NCBI RefSeq assembly: GCF_932526225.1 | Contig: NC_064040.1 | Coordinates: 11,508,856-11,572,855, forward strand | Reading direction: 5' to 3' | Source: Nematostella vectensis | Taxonomy: Eukaryota > Cnidaria > Anthozoa > Actiniaria > Edwardsiidae | DNA: 64,000 bases | In this document: positions 59,673 through 64,000 of the stretch, piece by piece | How the letters are laid out: each line of letters begins with the position of its first letter | Position numbering within the stretch: the stretch's first letter is position 1 | Notes under the pieces: generated by a model | Database searches by the model: none | Told to the model about the DNA's origin: nothing | What the model saw: only the letters and a program-made list of their open reading frames with translations | Position numbers and translations under genes: made by a program

Positions 59673-62600
59673 CTTAAAGTCTGCGAACACGTCGACGATT
59701 TCCAAGAGCTAAATCGCATTCATCATTAAAACCCTTGAAGCTTGAATTGGTCAACACTGCATGGTTTCCAAACAAACCACTTCTCTTCGCAGTCAATCAA
59801 AAAGCACACAAGGGAGGGAGCCAGACAGGGGTATGTGCGGTTGGGAATTATCGAGGACAGTTCGCAGAATATTGAAAGTTGCAATAATTTTAGCGTTAAG
59901 GAGCTCTTCCTCCATCTTACATATCTCACGAACTGCTTGTTTTAAACAAAGCGTTAAAGAACTTCTCAATTTAGTCTACGTTGTCGAGGAGTCAATCCTT
60001 TGATAGAGGATTGTTTGAATATTTTTTAGATCATTTTATCATACACCCTATGATAGATATGTTTTATTTATAAACCATTTTAAACAAAGACTGTGAGCAA
60101 TGTAATTAACACAAGGAATTTGTGAAGCTTAAACAATAGAGCACAGCTTACCTAGGTTATACACGATAACCTTTCTGTAATTTTCTTTCGTTCGTTTTCT
60201 TACCATAATAATCCCGCGTGAGCCCCTTCACAGACTTCACAGTTTTTTTTTTCATTATGAACAAAGCGTTACAAGGCAACCAATTAAAAACGCGGTTCAA
60301 GTTGGCTTCATTTCGCGTGTCCAAGTTGATCAGTGGCAATACCACCAGCACGTGTATTCAATAAACGTGTATTGAATAAACGTCTTTCATTAAGTGACAG
60401 TTGTATAAAACTAGTAAAATAATAATAATAATATCGCGCTTTGGACATTTCTTTTGGAATGACAAACCTAAACTTATTAAGAAAAAAATTGATCATCAAA
60501 TTATTATCATAACGCATTCTTTATACTTCTTCATAAGACGACATTGTTGCCATACATTAAGTGTCGTTGTAAAATTCGTGGTGTGTCAAGAAAACTGAGC
60601 GGCTAATATAAAGGTACTTTACTCTTAGATAGTCTTTAGATTAAAAAGCATTGCTAATTTAGCATAAAAGCACAGTTAAGCCTTTATTCTAAAAGACTCG
60701 ATAATTGTCATTTTTTACATCGAGTAGTACGCGACATTTTTAATTAAAAAAAACTTATGTCGACGTTCACATATTATTCTTCGCAATAATAAAACAGTTA
60801 AAGGATTTTTAAATCTAATTTATCCAGAATTTTTGTAGATTATCATTGAGACAATTTTTAGGTAAATTTAATAAAGGTTTGCACTGGGAAACTAGTGATA
60901 AAAAAGAAAAAATTATTTATCAATTCAAAAACGCAAGCGCAAGTTTGCACGACTTGCCAGCCATTTATACACCATTAATTGTATTTTTGAAAACTTCTTC
61001 AAATGACACAGCAGATGATTTCGCAAGCATCCTCAGAAGTGGCGGTGCTTATTTAGAACCACATAATGCATTGTTCATAATTAATTATGCCAGTGATTAA
61101 AAAGACGGTAAACGAAATAGACCAGAATTTATTCCGTAATATCTTTTTGCGTTATACTACCCAGAGTCAGCGTATGTATTGGTTTAAAACAGCGGGCCCA
61201 GAATGTTTAAATAACCCATATATCCAAGCTTTCATGTCTTGTTTATTTCTTTTTATAATTCACAATCCAATCTTACTTTCTACAGTAAAATTACAGTTTC
61301 CTGTAAAACATTTCCTGTTAAGGAAACGCGATGGGACTAAAATAGCTTTTATAATCAAGCAAACATTTGTCGCCGTTTTTGTATGCACGGCACAAGAAAA
61401 TTTCCAAGCAAGAGCATTAAAGGTATATGTCATCTTAGAATTTTTAGAAATAAAATCTGTCTCCTACATCCTACGACACATTCATAAGCTATTTTCATTA
61501 CTATAATTTAATCCTGTATTTTTTCATGGGTTTATTGCAGCCACCTTGAGCTCGACGCTTCACACACTATTTCATTGCCTTCTGCGATTACACATATGGC
61601 TCATTTCAGTTGTTAATGCCTTGGAATAGACCGCCGAAATCTAATAAAATACTGCGTTGGATTATTATCAGCTTCTCAAACGATAAGCGCGCCATTTGAT
61701 AGTCGTCAGTAATAACTACCAGGTACCTTCTTCGTTAAAAAGCTTATTATACGCAATTGTCTCGATCAACGATCGAATGCTGAATGTAGCTATAGGTAGT
61801 AGCCCCAATCCCTCGCGATGCTAAGCGTTTCGCGTCATTTCAGGTCACATGAGCTGGCAGTGTTCCGTGTTTTCTTTTTTTTTTTTTTTGCCTGAACCAG
61901 AGCCGCACAAATTGTATCATTGTGTGTAAAGTTGTATTACTCTGTTTAAGGTTTTTATTTTTGCTTGAATTGTCGTAAGTATCGGATCAGTTGAGATTTT
62001 GTGACAACTGAGAACGGAGTTATCGCGCAGACAAATTTTTAAGAACAAAATAAAGACACATTGGGGATAACGCGAGAAAAAACCTGTTCATAAAAGTACA
62101 GAATTTGTTTCGTTGCGTTAGCGTGTTGGCTCGTGCACATAGGCCAGCGCAAGAGCTAGCAGTGCAAAATTCACAACATGACACATTAGCTCGCATTTAG
62201 CCTAACAAATTCAATTATTTAGACTTTGCTTTATTCAGAAATGTTTTGGCTTTGAATTCGCCTGTTTTATAGCTGGTAGAGGGATTTCTTCTTATAGCCT
62301 TTACACTATAAATTGAGTTCTTTTTATAAATTAAGATTCAGTATATTTTCTCATTCATACCACTAGGTCTCCAGTTCCAAAGATTTTAATTATTGCTTCT
62401 AGAAACATGTTTGTCTCATTCTTCGTGTTGTACTAAGACGTCGGTGTTGCATTCGGAGCGTCTTCTTGTTGTACTCGGTGTATCTCGAAGTAGCATTCGC
62501 AGCACTCTCGTTTTCCACGCGAGTTTGTGTGTTCGGTACTCGGTACATTTTCGTGTTTGCACTTAATTATGTTGTTTTTATATCAAGCAGCTTTAAAAAT

Positions 62601-63005
62601 GACATTGTGTTTTTACATCAAATAAATATTTATATATATTAGATTTATATATCTAATATTTACTATACTCGCTCCCTATTGTTCTGTGCTGAAGATTAAT
62701 TTGACAAATCCATCCTCGCCCTCCAGGGGTAAGGAACAGAAGGGACAGATTGCCTGAAACGCGTCGCAACCATGTGGGATAGGGATCTTGGACCAGAACC
62801 TAAAACCAATCGCCATCGTTATACAAGAAAAAGAAAGGAAAAATGGAGTATACGAATCCTATTCGCTAATGAACCAATCGGTCATAGAAACAAAAACAAA
62901 CGTTTCCATCACCCTAGGCCATACTAGAGACACAAGACAACGAATGAAATCGGCGACGGCAAGGTGAACGAGAAAAAAAAAACCTTTATGTCTTGTGCCG
63001 TTGCC
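59673..63005. other. Intergenic, no gene recognised
   Basis: Two overlapping plus frames (60846-61100 and 61087-61506) are open, but they are rich in Lys, Phe and Ile and have no domain I recognise. A poly-T tract lies near 61868-61889. No repeats stand out. Confidence 0.35.
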
Positions 63006-63250
63006 TACAATATTTTTCATAAGGACGTCTAATTTTTCAGTTGAGGCTGGGCCGATCTTATTTTTAAAGCATTCACAGGCTTAAAATGTTATTACGGAAG
63101 TCTATAAATATGTATTAGAAAGTATACAAATGATCAATAGCACTAATAAAGGCTCTAATAATTATCGACACAGTTTTAATTCTGCATTTTAGAACGTATC
63201 ACACTAACAAAACTTTACTTTTGCGATCTGGGCCTCGGCATGTTTGGCTG
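63006..63250 (-). mobile_element. MITE, TATAAGAACGTC family, copy 5
   Basis: CATAAGGACGTCTAATTTTT at the left, then GCATTTTAGAACGTATCACA and GGCCTCGGCATGTTTGGCTGGACG at the right (seen in pieces), in the orientation of copies 3 and 4. The right terminus is replaced by the guanine-rich array. Confidence 0.6.
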
Positions 63251-63252
63251 GA

Positions 63253-63370
63253 CGTGGGTGGGGCGGGGCGGGGCAGGGCATGGCGGGGCGGGGCGGGGCT
63301 GGGCAGGGTAGGGCGGGGCGGGGCGGGGCGGGGCAGGGCAGGGCGGCGCAGGGCGGGGCGGGGCGGGGCA
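63253..63370 (+). repeat. Guanine-rich array, GGGGC units
   Basis: About 118 bp of GGGGC and AGGGC units. It contains runs of four Gs separated by single bases, a strong G-quadruplex pattern on the plus strand. The Pro/Ala/Arg frames on the minus strand are compositional. Confidence 0.92.
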
Positions 63371-63749
63371 AGTAAAAAAAGACGTGTCCAGAACTAACCT
63401 GACGGTTTCCTCCGAGCAGACATGACCACACGGCACAAAGGCATGACTTGAGACAATCTCTCCCACGAAGAACGCCCTTTCCTTACCTATCTGAAGCGGC
63501 ACGTAGTTGCTAACCTGCAATGACGACGACCCAGGGGTGGGTGAGTGTGTAAGAGTTAAGGGCAAACCAGAAAATTGCCGTTTCCAAAGTCATCGCTGTT
63601 CTCATCAAAAGGGAGCGTTCAGTGCTGTCGTCCTAGTTGATGTTGTAGCAGTTGTTATTTTTCTTATTGTAGCTGACATTGGCTTTGTTGGTGCTTCCAG
63701 TTATATATTATATCCTTCTTCTGTCATTGTTATTTTTGTTGACACGTCC

Positions 63750-64000
63750 AAGTTACTCATTGATAGATACAGGCAATACTATCATTGATAGATACAGGCA
63801 ATACTATCATTGATAGATACAGGCAATACTATCATTGATAGATACAGGCAATACTATCATTGATAGATACAGGCAATACTATCATTGATAGATACAGGCA
63901 ATACTATCATTGATAGATACAGGCAATACTACAAGTTACTCATTGATAGATACAGGCAATACTACAAGTTACTCATTGATAGATACAGGCAATACTACAA
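63750..64000 (+). repeat. Tandem array, 25-bp unit with 33-bp variants, runs off the window
   Basis: Nine copies of CATTGATAGATACAGGCAAT followed by ACT. The central ones are spaced 25 bp apart. The first copy and the last two are preceded by AGTTACT, giving a 33-bp spacing at the right end. The array is cut by the window edge. Confidence 0.92.

Noticed and set aside
60846..61506. Two adjoining open frames of 84 and 139 codons
   Set aside because: Unrecognised, in different phases, AT-rich composition, no splice site or domain that would support a gene.
63204..63565. Pro/Ala/Arg-rich minus frames
   Set aside because: They read through the GGGGC array; no start, domain or splice support.
63750..64000. 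CRISPR-like repeat spacing
   Set aside because: Units are directly adjacent or separated by the same repeated bases; there are no unique spacers and no cas genes.

Overview
This window looks like nuclear DNA of a cnidarian, most likely an anthozoan (sea anemone, coral or relative). The reasons are short exons separated by repeat-filled introns, secreted proteins built from PAN, EGF, F5/8-type-C and WSC-like modules, an intronless rhodopsin-type receptor, AT-rich intergenic DNA, and abundant non-autonomous DNA elements together with Ty3/gypsy and P-element/THAP relics. No bacterial operon, rRNA, CRISPR array or phage was seen. The taxon is an inference; nothing in the window names the species.

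Layout. 0.7-1.25 kb: decayed SGNH-hydrolase-like fragment (minus). 2.3-9.7 kb: two tandem minus-strand secreted-protein genes that I rebuilt exon by exon. Gene B (2348-4903, three exons) encodes signal peptide, PAN-like module, EGF and WSC-like domain. Gene A (6969-9736, four exons) encodes signal peptide, PAN-like module, EGF and F5/8-type-C (discoidin) domain. Their first exons are the same length, their EGF exons and first two intron phases match, but their C-terminal domains are unrelated. 13.2-13.7 kb: small secreted cysteine-rich protein (minus, three exons proposed). 15.4-16.95 kb: decayed P-element/THAP9-type transposase. 18.2-22.0 kb: decayed LTR retroelement with a Gag-like reading frame and a candidate 3' LTR. 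23.6 kb: tRNA-Thr(CGT)-like gene or pseudogene. 25-28 kb: three foldback or inverted-repeat elements. 30.5-35.0 kb: structurally complete Ty3/gypsy element with 188-bp LTRs and a 5-bp target duplication, but with broken reading frames. 35.2-40 kb: nested mobile elements and an interspersed A/B segment duplication. 40-49 kb: no gene recognised; a 400-bp polypyrimidine tract. 49.5-53.2 kb: a palindrome-rich element, a 0.72-kb tandem duplication and a 1.56-kb element with 85-bp terminal inverted repeats. 57.3 kb: a 144-bp near-perfect hairpin. 58.5-59.6 kb: single-exon class A GPCR (plus). 63-64 kb: a guanine-rich array beside a mobile element, then a 25-bp tandem array that runs off the window.

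How the parts relate. The host genes are few and appear to encode extracellular or cell-surface proteins: two modular secreted proteins, one small disulfide-rich peptide and one receptor. Most of the rest is mobile DNA. The most interesting gene observation is the A/B pair, where paralogous PAN-EGF starts carry different terminal domains joined at a phase-1 intron. The most interesting non-gene observation is how many distinct inverted-repeat families occur together, including one copy split by a second element.
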